A stretch of 64,000 nucleotides of DNA. Origin: Deinococcus ruber. GTDB taxonomy: Bacteria; Deinococcota; Deinococci; Deinococcales; Deinococcaceae. Under the pieces are notes generated by a model. That model did not search any database. It was not told the origin of the DNA and saw nothing but the letters and a program-made list of their open reading frames with translations. The first letter of the stretch is position 1; each line of letters begins with the position of its first letter. The stretch is from NCBI RefSeq assembly GCF_014648095.1, contig NZ_BMQL01000002.1, forward strand, positions 1 to 64,000. The letters are read 5' to 3'. Positions 42,573 through 52,183 of the stretch are shown one piece after another. A program made the position numbers and the translations under genes.

Positions 42573-43202
42573 ATGACCCCCAGCACCAGCCCCGACTTCA
42601 GCCTGGAGTTGCAGCACTGGACACGCGGTTACTTCCGGGTGGCGGGCGTGGACGAGGCGGGGCGTGGGGCGTGGGCCGGGCCGGTCACGGTGGCGGCGGT
42701 GATCCTGCCGAGTACGCTTCAGGGCGCACTGTTCAACGATTCCAAGGCGCTGACGGCGGCCCAGCGCGAACGGCTGGCAGTGCAGGTGCGCGAAGTGGCG
42801 GTGGCCTACGCCGTCGAACACGCCTGGCCCGAAGAAATCACCCGGCTCAATATCCTGGGAGCCACCCACGCCGCTGCCGCACGCGCCGTTGCCCGGCTGC
42901 ACCCGGCGGCCCAGGCGCTCGTGACCGATTACCTGCGGCTGCACACCTCGCTACCGCTGCTGGCCCCGCCAAAGGCCGACGCCCTGAGCCTGAGTGTGGC
43001 CGCCGCCAGCATCCTCGCCAAGACCGAACGCGACGCCCTGATGACGCAGCTCGATGCCCGCTACCCCGGTTACGGGTTTTCCGGGCACAAGGGCTACGGC
43101 GCACCTGCCCACCGGGAAGCGCTGGCCCGCCTGGGTGTAAGCGAGATTCACCGGCCCACCTATGCGCCGATTGCGAAGCTGCTCCAGCCGACGCTGCTGT
43201 GA
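42573..43202 (+). CDS. rnhB: Ribonuclease HII
   Basis: Removes ribonucleotides misincorporated in DNA. The 209-residue protein shows the catalytic motif VDEAGRGAWAGPV near residue 25, NDSKALT, the second acidic site at ILGATHAAAARAV and SVAAASILAKTERD, and GYGFSGHKGYGAPAH in the C-terminal half. The start at 42573 is fixed by the family N-terminus and by TACTCT six bases upstream; the frame stays open far upstream but that part is antisense to the methyltransferase gene. Confidence 0.94.
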   Translation: MTPSTSPDFSLELQHWTRGYFRVAGVDEAGRGAWAGPVTVAAVILPSTLQGALFNDSKALTAAQRERLAVQVREVAVAYAVEHAWPEEITRLNILGATHAAAARAVARLHPAAQALVTDYLRLHTSLPLLAPPKADALSLSVAAASILAKTERDALMTQLDARYPGYGFSGHKGYGAPAHREALARLGVSEIHRPTYAPIAKLLQPTLL

Positions 43203-43298
43203 GTACGTCCTTGCTCCCGTTTCGGGACTCCGCAAACAGCGCTCCATCCCTCCACTCCCACCAGGACGTACCTTTTTCCTCTCTCGCTCCGCTCGGAT

Positions 43299-43327
43299 AA
43301 CCTAAAGGTTCCCAAGGAGATCCTTGG
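43299..43327. repeat. Two adjacent palindromes before the globin gene
   Basis: AACCTAAAGGTT (43299-43310) and CCAAGGA-GA-TCCTTGG (43312-43327) are two near-perfect dyads one base apart, six bases before the -10 box of the globin gene. They could be operator sites or the end of a small repeat element. Confidence 0.5.
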
Positions 43328-43345
43328 CTGGCTACACTCGGAAGC

Positions 43346-43789
43346 ATGCTGTCCAACCCCCTCTCGCCCGATCTGCGCGGCACGCTGTACGAGCGCGTCG
43401 GCCCGGACGCGCTCAGAAGTCTGCTGGAGCGGTTTTACCGCCACGTCGCTGCCACCGCGCATCTGGCCGAACTCTTTCCCGGCAGCCACGATCCGGCGCT
43501 GTGGGCGGTCACGCTCGAAAAACAGTTCGCGTTTCTATCGGGCTTCCTGGGCGGGCCGCCTCTGTACCATCAGCAGTACGGACATCCCCGGCTGCGGGCA
43601 CGGCACCTGCCGTTCGCGGTCACGCCGCAGCGGGCGCGGGAATGGCTGGCCTGCATGCAGACCGCGCTGCACGAGTCGCCGGAAATCGACCCGGACACCG
43701 CCGCCGAAGTGTACATGGCGCTCAGCAGGGTGGCGGTGCATATGGTGAACAGCGGAGACGCAGAGGGTGGCACTCAGGAACAGCGCTGA
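43346..43789 (+). CDS. Group II truncated hemoglobin
   Basis: A 147-residue heme protein of the truncated globin (trHbO) type. It has LYERVGPDALRSLLERFYRH at the N-terminus, the FGGPxxY-like FLGGPPLYHQQYGHP, the proximal histidine in the RARHLPFAVT segment, and the W of REWLACM that marks group II. Likely roles are binding of oxygen, NO or peroxide. TACACT (43333-43338) ends seven bases before the ATG, so the mRNA is leaderless, and two palindromes just upstream may control it. It converges with the 2'-5' RNA ligase-like gene. Confidence 0.88.
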   Translation: MLSNPLSPDLRGTLYERVGPDALRSLLERFYRHVAATAHLAELFPGSHDPALWAVTLEKQFAFLSGFLGGPPLYHQQYGHPRLRARHLPFAVTPQRAREWLACMQTALHESPEIDPDTAAEVYMALSRVAVHMVNSGDAEGGTQEQR

Positions 43790-43805
43790 CAGCTGTGCTC
43801 CGCCC

Positions 43806-44387
43806 TCACTCCTTCCCCAGCGGAAAGGTATGAATCTCGCGCACCTCGCCGCCGCCCTCGCGGGTCAGGCTCAGGGCCGAGACGGTGAAGCGTGAGACGG
43901 GCGGCGTGAGTTGCAGCAGTTCGCTGTTCAGCGCGTCTCTGGCCCACGGCAGCACGCCCAGCGCCAGCGTCAGGTGCGGAATGTACTCCTTCTGATCGTA
44001 GGGCTGCGGTGGTGCGCCCGGCAGCGTCAGCACGTGGTCGTGCAGCGCCAGTAGTTCGGGCGACAGGTGGCATTCCAGAAACACCGTGCCGGGAAAGACG
44101 CGCCAGCCGCCCACCTCCACTTCAAAGGGCTGCGTCTGGGCCAGCAGACTCCGCAGCGAATCGACCAGCGCTGCCTCGGAAGGTTCAGCGCTGAAGGGGG
44201 CACGCAGGTTCAGGTGCGGTTCCCCGAACGCCCGCACGCCCAACCGCTGCTGCTGCTGCCGAAGCCAGCGGTCGAGCGTGCTGCAGGGCCAGGCAACCAG
44301 ACCGTACAGCGGACGCGGCAGGACTGTGGGTGGCGATTCTGGAACTGCCGGAATAGGCGTGCTCCTCAGCCGATGCGGTAGCGGCAC
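43806..44387 (-). CDS. 2'-5' RNA ligase / cyclic phosphodiesterase-like protein
   Basis: A protein of about 193 residues of the 2H phosphoesterase superfamily. The second motif is canonical (HLTLALG), while the first reads HLNLRAP, with Asn in place of the usual Thr or Ser. The members act on RNA ends or cyclic nucleotides. The start is uncertain: no ATG is present, and the GTG at 44387 overlaps the stop of the SufR-like gene by 22 bases. The gene is thus likely coupled to the regulator and Mrp genes upstream. Confidence 0.7.
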   Translation of the reverse strand: MPLPHRLRSTPIPAVPESPPTVLPRPLYGLVAWPCSTLDRWLRQQQQRLGVRAFGEPHLNLRAPFSAEPSEAALVDSLRSLLAQTQPFEVEVGGWRVFPGTVFLECHLSPELLALHDHVLTLPGAPPQPYDQKEYIPHLTLALGVLPWARDALNSELLQLTPPVSRFTVSALSLTREGGGEVREIHTFPLGKE

Positions 44388-45043
44388 TCGGCAGCCCCGC
44401 ACGCGATCCGTGACTCGCGCACCACGTTCGTTCCCAGCAGGTCGCGGTACAGGTTCAGTTCGCTTTCGCAGAGCTGCCCGAAGTCGCGGGCCACCTTCAG
44501 GGCCGGGCAATTGCGCTCGACCAGAAACCATGCGCCGCGCTCGTACACCACCTCGGCGGCGTATCCGGCCTCTTTGAGTTCGTGTGCCAGAATCTGCACC
44601 CGTTGGTCGAGATCGCCCTGCACCACGCTCGACAGCCGCCGGTACAGTTCGGCGCGGCGGGCATCCATCACCTGAAGCACCGCGCCCTCTCCGAAGAGCT
44701 GCTGCACATGCGACAGCACGTCGCTGCACAGCGTGGCATACGACTTCGGAAAGGTGCTCTCGCCGCGCTCGCTCAGGGCGTAGACGTGCTGAGGACGGCC
44801 CCGCCCGCCGGGTTTCTCGGTGCGGGCCGCGATCAGCCCGGCTTCCTGAAGGCCCTGAAGGTGCTTGCGGGCGGCGGGAACACTGATTTCCAGCTCGCGT
44901 GCCAGTGCCTGCGCGGTCTGTGCGCCGTGCCGCTTGACGACTTCCAGCAGCCGCGATTTGGTGTTGGCGGGCGGCTGAGCAGAGGAAACCTGAGGGGCAG
45001 AGGCCGGAATGGGAAAACGGGCAGGAGAACCGGATGCAGCCAT
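44366..45043 (-). CDS. SufR-like transcriptional regulator with C-terminal Cys cluster
   Basis: A 225-residue regulator with a DeoR/ArsR-like winged helix (SRLLEVVKRHGAQTAQALAR, then PAARKHLQGLQEAGLI) and four C-terminal cysteines (C179, C192, C215, C220: RNCPAL, LCESEL, ACGAAEC). This layout is that of SufR, an Fe-S cluster sensor that represses the suf assembly operon. An AGGAGG precedes the ATG, 12 bases after the Mrp stop codon, so it is co-transcribed with the Fe-S carrier gene. Control of the mrp operon or of suf genes elsewhere is inference. Confidence 0.83.
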   Translation of the reverse strand: MAASGSPARFPIPASAPQVSSAQPPANTKSRLLEVVKRHGAQTAQALARELEISVPAARKHLQGLQEAGLIAARTEKPGGRGRPQHVYALSERGESTFPKSYATLCSDVLSHVQQLFGEGAVLQVMDARRAELYRRLSSVVQGDLDQRVQILAHELKEAGYAAEVVYERGAWFLVERNCPALKVARDFGQLCESELNLYRDLLGTNVVRESRIACGAAECRYRIG

Positions 45044-45055
45044 GCAGATTCCTCC

Positions 45056-46117
<1,062 letters not shown>

Positions 46118-46171
46118 GCCGGAGTTGTAGCGCACAGCGGGGGAGGGGGGCAAGGGAGGGGGTTACAAACA

Positions 46172-46430
46172 ACCAGGAACAGAGACGCACTGACGAAGCA
46201 AGAAAGAGGGAGGGGCCGCCCCCGACCGAGATTGCCACCACCAGGAACAGAGACGCACTGACGAAGCAAGAAAGAGGAGGGGCCGCCCTCGACGACCTGC
46301 CACAATCAGGAGCAGAGACACGCCGCCGCGAGCAAGAAAGAGGAGGGGCCGTCCCCGACGACCTGCCACCAACCCTCCAGCGGCCAACCATCAGGCACAC
46401 AGACGCGCCACCGCCAGCAAACACGGCGAA
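46172..46430 (+). repeat. Tandem repeat array left of the pseudokinase gene (3 copies plus a degenerate fourth)
   Basis: Unit starts (CAGGAACAGAGACGC or CAGGAGCAGAGAC) lie at 46174, 46242 and 46307, with a degenerate fourth at 46392, giving spacings of 68, 65 and 85 bases. Each unit contains GCAAGAAAGAGG followed by AGGGGCCGYCC and ends in a GACGACCTGCCAC-like stretch. The first two units are nearly identical; the third and fourth diverge. Inverted copies stand at 48182-48345. The array fills most of the 420-base gap between mrp and the pseudokinase gene. Confidence 0.85.
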
Positions 46431-46537
46431 TTCCCGGCCCCGCCGACGACCCTGCGCCGACCTCATTCCCGCGTCTGCCAGCCCAAATTCGCCACGCCAA
46501 TCAGCGTTTATTTGCGCCCACCCGCTATACTCGCCAC

Positions 46538-48172
46538 GTGAAAGCAATCGGCCCATACGTCATTTCGGCCCCGCCAGCGGGCGGAATGAGCCGGGCCGGG
46601 TCTGCTGCTCGGCATGCTGGCCCGGCAACCGTTTCGGCAGGTCAGGAAACGTCGGTGCAGACGCTGTACGGCGTCGAACGGGTCACGGGTATTGCCGCGC
46701 TTCTGCACCGTCTGCCACCGGAGCGCTACGGGCTGATGCTGCCGCCTTCGTTGCCTCCATCGTCTTCACTGCTGCCCGTGACCGAGATGGACGACTGGGA
46801 CGGATACCTGTACGCCGTGACCGAGTTGCCACACACGGCAGCCCTGGCGACCCATCCCACCGAGGTTGCCGCAGGCGTTCTGACCGCCCTCGACGCGCTG
46901 CACGGTGCTGGTATGGCCCACGGCGGCGTCGGGCTGGAGCAGTTCTGGCAGGTGGGCCGGGCGGTGCAGCTGGCCGGAGCGGGGCTGCCTTGGCAGGAGC
47001 ACGCCACACCGGAAGGCGACATGCAGGCGCTGGGTGTCGCGCTCGACGCATTGGGAGGCCGCCCCACCGCACTGCGCCGTCTGGAGACCATGACCGCTGC
47101 CCAGGCACTGACCGCGCTGGGAACAAAGCCCTCCACCGAAGCGCCGCCCACACCACCCGCCGCACCGCGTCCATCCCAGACAACAGCCCCTGTGACAGCG
47201 GTACAGGAAAGCTCGTCGGTATCGGAGAAGCCCCAAGAAAAGCAACAAGCACAGGCACAAAAAAAGGCACAGGAAGCACAGAAACAGGTACAGGCGCAGG
47301 AACAACCGGCAGACATCGTGATCTCTCCGGTTTCACCTTCCATCCCAGACACGTCGGAGGTGAAGGCAGATGAGGCGACTGCCGTCCCTTCAGAGCCGTC
47401 CGGTCAGGGTGGGCCGTACCGCTCGGCGTCCGACATCATCGTGATCGGAGACGCGTCAGACACAGCAAATCCTCCGGCCCCTCGTCTGGTTCCGGCCCCG
47501 ATTCGCATCGGCTTCGATGAGACCAGCGCTTCCGACGCCGCACCCGCCGAGGTGCCGCCGCTCGACTGGACGCTTCCGGCAGACCCGCAGGCGGTGCCGC
47601 CCGTGCCGGTGGTGCTGATCGAGATTGGCAGTTCGCCGGAAGTCGCCCCACTCGCGGTAAACAGGTCGCCCGCAGCCTACTCGGCAGACAGCCAGTCGCC
47701 CGCAGCCGAGACCATCACGGCTTCGGGTCGGCGGCTTCAGCCGGTGCGGATCGGCTGGGAAGAGGACAACAGCTGGCGGGTGGTCAAGCCCCTGAGCGAG
47801 CGCCCTGCAGCGGTGCCGCGCCTCCGCCTGCCCGTGTGGGTGCTGAGCGTGCTGGTGCTGGTGGTGCTGGCAGCCGGAGTGTGGCTGGCGCTCTCGTCGC
47901 AGTCGGCTCGCAGGACAGGCTCGGCGGTCTGTTGCTCGGTGACTTTCCAGGTCAAGGGACAGGGTGCAGAGCCGGTCAAGATCACGGTGGTGCAGCCGCC
48001 GCCCGGCAGTCCGTTGGAGGCCGGAACTGTGATCGGCACCGCTCCGGGCGAACTGAAGTTTCCGGATGTGCGCGGCACCTATCGCCTGAAGTTTGAAGCC
48101 AAAGGGCACGCGGCCATGATGTCGAATCTGAATGTGCCCAGCAGTGCGCCGTTCGTGATTTTGCTGAAGTAG
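46538..48172 (+). CDS. Membrane-anchored pseudokinase-like protein with C-terminal beta domain
   Basis: A 544-residue protein starting with GTG; TATACT ends six bases upstream. Residues 1-200 resemble a shrunken Ser/Thr kinase: PAGGMSRAG recalls the glycine loop, and LTALDALHGAGMAHGGVGLE recalls the catalytic loop, but the HxD aspartate is Gly (AHGGVG), the following Lys is missing and no DFG is seen, so it should be inactive. Residues 205-425 are a Pro/Ala/Gln-rich linker with a short coiled region (EKQQAQAQKKAQEAQKQVQA). One helix (about 430-452) is followed by a 92-residue PEGA-like beta domain starting with a CC pair. Confidence 0.75.
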   Translation: MKAIGPYVISAPPAGGMSRAGSAARHAGPATVSAGQETSVQTLYGVERVTGIAALLHRLPPERYGLMLPPSLPPSSSLLPVTEMDDWDGYLYAVTELPHTAALATHPTEVAAGVLTALDALHGAGMAHGGVGLEQFWQVGRAVQLAGAGLPWQEHATPEGDMQALGVALDALGGRPTALRRLETMTAAQALTALGTKPSTEAPPTPPAAPRPSQTTAPVTAVQESSSVSEKPQEKQQAQAQKKAQEAQKQVQAQEQPADIVISPVSPSIPDTSEVKADEATAVPSEPSGQGGPYRSASDIIVIGDASDTANPPAPRLVPAPIRIGFDETSASDAAPAEVPPLDWTLPADPQAVPPVPVVLIEIGSSPEVAPLAVNRSPAAYSADSQSPAAETITASGRRLQPVRIGWEEDNSWRVVKPLSERPAAVPRLRLPVWVLSVLVLVVLAAGVWLALSSQSARRTGSAVCCSVTFQVKGQGAEPVKITVVQPPPGSPLEAGTVIGTAPGELKFPDVRGTYRLKFEAKGHAAMMSNLNVPSSAPFVILLK

Positions 48173-48181
48173 GGCGCTGGT

Positions 48182-48345
48182 GGTCTGGTGGCAGGTCGTC
48201 GGGGGCGGCCCCTCCTCCTTTCTTGCTGGCGGTTGGGTGTCTCTGCTCCTGATTGTTGGCCGTTGAAGAGTTAGTGGCAGTCTCGGTCGGGGGCGGCCCC
48301 TCCCTCTTTCTTGCTTCGTCAGTGCGTCTCTGTTCCTGTTGGTGG
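48182..48345 (-). repeat. Inverted copies of the same repeat right of the pseudokinase gene (2 units)
   Basis: Two units read in the opposite orientation to the left array. The outer one (about 48274-48343) matches the first left unit almost base for base (GCGGCCCCTCCCTCTTTC, then TTGCTTCGTCAGTGCG). The inner one (about 48187-48262) is closest to the third left unit (GGTGGCAGGTCGTCGGGG). The right array ends 13 bases before the guaA start codon, inside its promoter zone. Confidence 0.85.
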
Positions 48346-48358
48346 CACAATACCCCCC

Positions 48359-49891
48359 ATGAGCGTCGTCATTCTTGACTTTGGAAGCCAGTACACCCGC
48401 CTGATCGCCCGGCGGTTCCGCGAGCTGGGCGCATACAGCGTCATTCTGCCGGGCAATGCGTCCCTGGCGCGTATTCAGCAGGAAAACCCGGTCGGGATCG
48501 TGCTGTCGGGTGGCCCCAGCAGCGTGTACGACGAGGCCGCGCCCCGCCCCGCCGAGGGGGTGCTCGATCTGGAGATGCCAGTGCTGGGCATCTGTTACGG
48601 CATGCAGTTTCTGGCGCAGCAGGCGGGCGGCGACGTAAAGCGGGCCGGAAAGCGTGAGTATGGCAAGGCCGATCTGACACGCTACAGCGGACAACTCTTC
48701 GAGGGCGTGCAGGGCGAATTCGTGGCCTGGATGAGCCACAGCGACAGCGTGACGAGATTGCCCGAAGGCTACGAGGTGGTGGCCGAAACCGACGATACCC
48801 CCGTGACCGCCATCGAAAACGTCTCCACCCGGCGCTACGGCGTGCAGTTTCATCCGGAAGTGGTGCATACCCCGAAAGGTACGCAACTGCTGCTGAATTT
48901 TCTCAAGATCTGTGCCGCGCCGCTCGACTGGACGGCAGAACACATCGTCGATGAGCTGGTCGAGGACGTGCGGAAGCAGGTGGGCGAGGGCCGGGTGCTG
49001 CTCGCCATCTCGGGCGGCGTGGACAGCAGTACGCTGGGGCTGCTGCTGGCGCGTGCCATCGGCGACAGGCTGACCGCCGTGTTCATCGATCACGGGCTGC
49101 TGCGGCTGGGCGAGCGCGAGCAGGTCGAAGCCGCGCTGAAGCCGCTGGGCGTGCATCTGGTGACGGTCGATGCCCGCGAGGAATTTCTGGGTGCACTGGC
49201 GGGCGTGTCCGACCCCGAGCAGAAGCGCAAGATCATCGGGCGCGAGTTCATCCGGGCCTTCGAGCGCGAGGCCCGCACGTATGGCCCCTTCGACTTTCTG
49301 GCGCAGGGCACGCTGTACCCCGACGTGATTGAGTCGGCGGGCGGTCTGGCTTCCGACAAGTCGGGCGCGGCCAACATCAAGAGCCATCACAATGTGGGTG
49401 GTCTGCCCGACGATCTGGCCTTCAAGCTGGTGGAGCCGTTCCGCACGCTGTTCAAGGACGAGGTGCGCCAGATTGCGCGGCTGCTGGGCCTGCCCGACCA
49501 CATCCGCATGCGCCACCCCTTTCCCGGCCCCGGTCTGGCGATCCGCATTCTGGGCGACATCACGCCGGAAAAGCTCGACATTTTGCAGCGCGTAGACGAC
49601 ATCTTCATCTCGGGTCTGCGCGAATTCGGGTTGTACGACGGCTGTTCGCAGGCGCTGGCCGTTCTGACCCCGATCAGAAGCGTGGGCGTGATGGGCGACG
49701 AGCGCACCTACAGCTACACCACCGCGCTGCGGGCCGTTGCCACCGACGATTTCATGACCGCTGAATGGGCGCGGCTGCCCTACGACTTCCTGGCGACCAT
49801 GAGCAACCGCATCGTCAATCAGGTGCACGAGATCAACCGGGTCGTGTACGACATCACTGGGAAGCCGCCCGCCACCATCGAATGGGAATAA
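48359..49891 (+). CDS. guaA: GMP synthase (glutamine-hydrolysing)
   Basis: Amidates XMP to GMP. The 510-residue enzyme has a class I glutamine amidotransferase domain with nucleophile Cys in LGICYGMQF and its His/Glu pair (FHPEVVHTP), then the ATP pyrophosphatase P-loop [13 protein letters not shown], and the dimerisation domain ending in [12 protein letters not shown]. The start at 48359 fits the family ([15 protein letters not shown]). CACAAT seven bases before it may be a weak leaderless -10; it lies at the edge of the repeat array, so the array forms its upstream region. Confidence 0.96.
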   Translation: MSVVILDFGSQYTRLIARRFRELGAYSVILPGNASLARIQQENPVGIVLSGGPSSVYDEAAPRPAEGVLDLEMPVLGICYGMQFLAQQAGGDVKRAGKREYGKADLTRYSGQLFEGVQGEFVAWMSHSDSVTRLPEGYEVVAETDDTPVTAIENVSTRRYGVQFHPEVVHTPKGTQLLLNFLKICAAPLDWTAEHIVDELVEDVRKQVGEGRVLLAISGGVDSSTLGLLLARAIGDRLTAVFIDHGLLRLGEREQVEAALKPLGVHLVTVDAREEFLGALAGVSDPEQKRKIIGREFIRAFEREARTYGPFDFLAQGTLYPDVIESAGGLASDKSGAANIKSHHNVGGLPDDLAFKLVEPFRTLFKDEVRQIARLLGLPDHIRMRHPFPGPGLAIRILGDITPEKLDILQRVDDIFISGLREFGLYDGCSQALAVLTPIRSVGVMGDERTYSYTTALRAVATDDFMTAEWARLPYDFLATMSNRIVNQVHEINRVVYDITGKPPATIEWE

Positions 49892-49982
49892 GCGCGGGGA
49901 AGTGAAGAACTGGGTGCAGAAGACGAACATGGTGTCTGTCTTTGTTCGCTCGTTCTTCGCCCGGTTCCTCTAGCATGCCCCC

Positions 49983-50675
49983 ATGACCCGCCCCGCCGCG
50001 CCTGCCACCCGCCCCTGCATCCTGCTGGTCGAGGACGATGCCAGTATCCGCGAGTACCTCGAACTGGGATTCGGCTATGAGGGCTTTCAGGTGCTGCATG
50101 CCGCCAACGGTTCCGACGCGCTGACCCTGTTCGAGCGCGAGCGGCCCGGCGTGGTGGTGCTGGATGTGGGGTTGCCGGGGCTGGACGGCTTCGCGGTGCT
50201 GCGGGCCATCCGCGAGCGCTCCGCCACGCCCGTCCTGATGCTGACGGCGCGGGACGGTGTGGAAGACCGCATCCAGGGACTGAAGGAAGGGGCCGACGAT
50301 TATCTGGTCAAGCCCTTTCATTTCGGAGAGCTGGTGGCGCGGGTTCAGGCTGTTCTGCGGCGCACCCAGCCCGACAGCGGGCGCATGCTGACCTACGCCG
50401 ATCTCAGCTTCGATACGCAGCTCCGGGAAGTGCAGCGCGGCGGGCGACGGCTCGACCTGACGCCGCGTGCCACCGACCTGCTCGAAACCTTCCTGCGCCA
50501 CCCAGAACGGGCCATGAGCAAATCGGTGCTGCTCGATCACGTCTGGGGGGCAGACTTCATGGGTGACGACAACATCGTCGAGGTGTACGTGCGGCAGCTT
50601 CGGCGGGCGCTGGGGGAACCCGAGCTGATTCAGACGGTGCGCGGGGCCGGGTACGCCCTGCGCCTGCGCTCCTGA
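49983..50675 (+). CDS. OmpR/PhoB-family response regulator
   Basis: A 230-residue regulator: receiver domain (VEDDASIREYL, phospho-acceptor D61 in VVLDVGLPGLDGF, K in YLVKPF) and a winged-helix DNA-binding domain (LTPRATDLLETFLRHPERAM, then DDNIVEVYVRQLRRAL). This family usually binds direct repeats 11 bases apart. The cognate kinase gene follows after ten bases. TAGCAT ends six bases before the ATG, suggesting a leaderless operon start. A matching repeat set lies just after the kinase gene, at 52107-52145. Confidence 0.93.
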   Translation: MTRPAAPATRPCILLVEDDASIREYLELGFGYEGFQVLHAANGSDALTLFERERPGVVVLDVGLPGLDGFAVLRAIRERSATPVLMLTARDGVEDRIQGLKEGADDYLVKPFHFGELVARVQAVLRRTQPDSGRMLTYADLSFDTQLREVQRGGRRLDLTPRATDLLETFLRHPERAMSKSVLLDHVWGADFMGDDNIVEVYVRQLRRALGEPELIQTVRGAGYALRLRS

Positions 50676-50685
50676 TGGCGGCACC

Positions 50686-52053
50686 GTGAGGCCGCTCAGT
50701 CTGCGTGCCCGCCTGACCGCGCTGGTGCTGGGCCTGCTGCTGACCGCGTTGCTGCTGATCGGGGTCACGCTGCGGGTGCGGGTGGGGCAGTTCGTTGCCG
50801 CGCAGGCCGACAGCAGCACGTATGGGCAGCTCTCGCTGATCGTGCAGTCGGGCCAGAACAGCGGCAGCACCGGCGACACCTACACGTATCAGGTGTATCA
50901 GTCGCTGATCCAGGCGGCGCAGGCGGCGCAGACCTGGGGCGTGCTGGTCGCGGGCCGCACGGCCTACCCGACCGACAATTCCAGCCGGACGCTGCCGCCC
51001 ACTGCCGTTCTCGACGCGGCGCGGCGCAGCGGGCGGGCCGAGTGGCAGGATGTCCGGCTGCTGTCCGATGGGCGCGGCAATCTGCTGGGGCTGGCTGTCG
51101 AGCGGGCCAGCGGCGCAGAGCTGACCCTGAGCGTGATTCGAAATTATGCCCTGATCGCGCTGGGGGCGCTGCTGCTGGCGGGCGCGGCGGTGCTGTGGTT
51201 GCTGCGGTTAGGGCTGCGGCCACTGCGCTCGATGGCGCTTCAGGCGGCGCGGGTCGGAGCCGCCGACCTCTCGGAGCGTATGCCCGTCAAACCGCCCCAG
51301 GACGAGCTGCACCTGCTGGCGGTCAGCCTGAACCGCATGCTGGCGCGACTGGAAGACACCTTTTCGCGCCTGAGAGACGAGGAGGCCCGCACCCGCGCCT
51401 TTGCCGCCGACGCCAGCCATGAACTCCGCACCCCGCTGAGCGCCATTCAGGGCAGCCTGGAGGTGCTGGAACGCGTATCGGACGATCCGGCAGCACACGA
51501 AACCCGTGCGCGGCTGATGGCGAATCTGCGGCGTGAATCGCGGCGGGCGGGCCGTCTGGTCGACGATCTGCTGACCCTGACCCGGTTGGACGCGGGCGAG
51601 GCGCTGCATACGGCTCCGCTTGACGTGCGGGCGCTGCTGGCAGGGGTGCTCGACTCGGCCCGCGACCTTGCCCCGCACCTGCTGTTCGTGCTGGACGCGC
51701 CGCCTGCCCTGATGCTGGTTGCCAACCGCGAGCGCCTGGAAGGAGCCGTCTGGAACCTGCTGCGAAACGCGGCGGCCCACACCCCGTCTGGAGGCACCGT
51801 GACGCTGCGGGCCGTGCCAGACGGCAGTGTGCTGAATCTCAGCGTGCTGAATCCGGCGCAGCTTCCCCCAGAATTTCTGCCGCGCATGTTTGACCGCTTT
51901 GCACGCGGCCCAGGTGCGGTGGCGGGCGGTTCCGGGCTAGGGCTTGCCATCGTGCGGGCGGTGGCGCAGGCACACGGAGGCGAGGTCTTTGCCGTGCAGC
52001 ACACCGAACTGCTGGAAGTGGGCCTGAGGCTGCCGCTGAAAATTGCAGGCTAG
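50686..52053 (+). CDS. Two-component sensor histidine kinase
   Basis: A 455-residue membrane kinase. First helix at about 8-27 (TALVLGLLLTALLLIGVTL), an extracytoplasmic sensor region of about 120 residues without a recognisable family, second helix near 150-170, HAMP domain, dimerisation/phosphorylation helix with H245 in ASHELRTPLSAIQGS, and an ATPase domain (NLLRNAAAHTPSGG, DRFARGPGAVAGGSGLGLAI). It starts with GTG ten bases after the regulator's stop codon. Signal unknown; the secreted proteins encoded next may be targets or ligands. Confidence 0.92.
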   Translation: MRPLSLRARLTALVLGLLLTALLLIGVTLRVRVGQFVAAQADSSTYGQLSLIVQSGQNSGSTGDTYTYQVYQSLIQAAQAAQTWGVLVAGRTAYPTDNSSRTLPPTAVLDAARRSGRAEWQDVRLLSDGRGNLLGLAVERASGAELTLSVIRNYALIALGALLLAGAAVLWLLRLGLRPLRSMALQAARVGAADLSERMPVKPPQDELHLLAVSLNRMLARLEDTFSRLRDEEARTRAFAADASHELRTPLSAIQGSLEVLERVSDDPAAHETRARLMANLRRESRRAGRLVDDLLTLTRLDAGEALHTAPLDVRALLAGVLDSARDLAPHLLFVLDAPPALMLVANRERLEGAVWNLLRNAAAHTPSGGTVTLRAVPDGSVLNLSVLNPAQLPPEFLPRMFDRFARGPGAVAGGSGLGLAIVRAVAQAHGGEVFAVQHTELLEVGLRLPLKIAG

Positions 52054-52106
52054 AACTCTCGGAACTGCCGTTCCCACTGCCCACTCCCTACTGCCCATTT
52101 CGGGCA

Positions 52107-52145
52107 TTCAGCAAACATTCAGCGGCTGGCCGGGTGGCGTTCAGC
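52107..52145 (+). promoter_or_regulatory. Phased TTCAGC direct repeats, candidate response-regulator site
   Basis: TTCAGC occurs at 52107, 52118 and 52140, spaced 11 and 22 bases, so all three lie on the same face of the helix. Direct repeats with this period are typical for OmpR/PhoB-family regulators. They stand 39 bases before the secreted-protein gene at 52184 and after the two-component genes. Binding by the adjacent regulator is inference. Confidence 0.55.
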
Positions 52146-52183
52146 GGCGACGCGCACACTGCTTCTCGAAGGCAGGTAACACT

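Noticed and set aside
41070..43202. 710-codon plus-strand frame ending at rnhB
   Set aside because: Only the last 209 codons are RNase HII; the rest is antisense to the RsmC-like gene and rpoD.
46172..46430. CRISPR array
   Set aside because: Units are directly adjacent with no unique spacers, unit length and spacing vary, and no cas gene is near.
47456..49930. Very long open minus-strand frame (824 codons) opposite guaA and the pseudokinase gene
   Set aside because: It is antisense to guaA and the pseudokinase gene, has no motif or start signal, and arises from the high GC content of the third codon positions.
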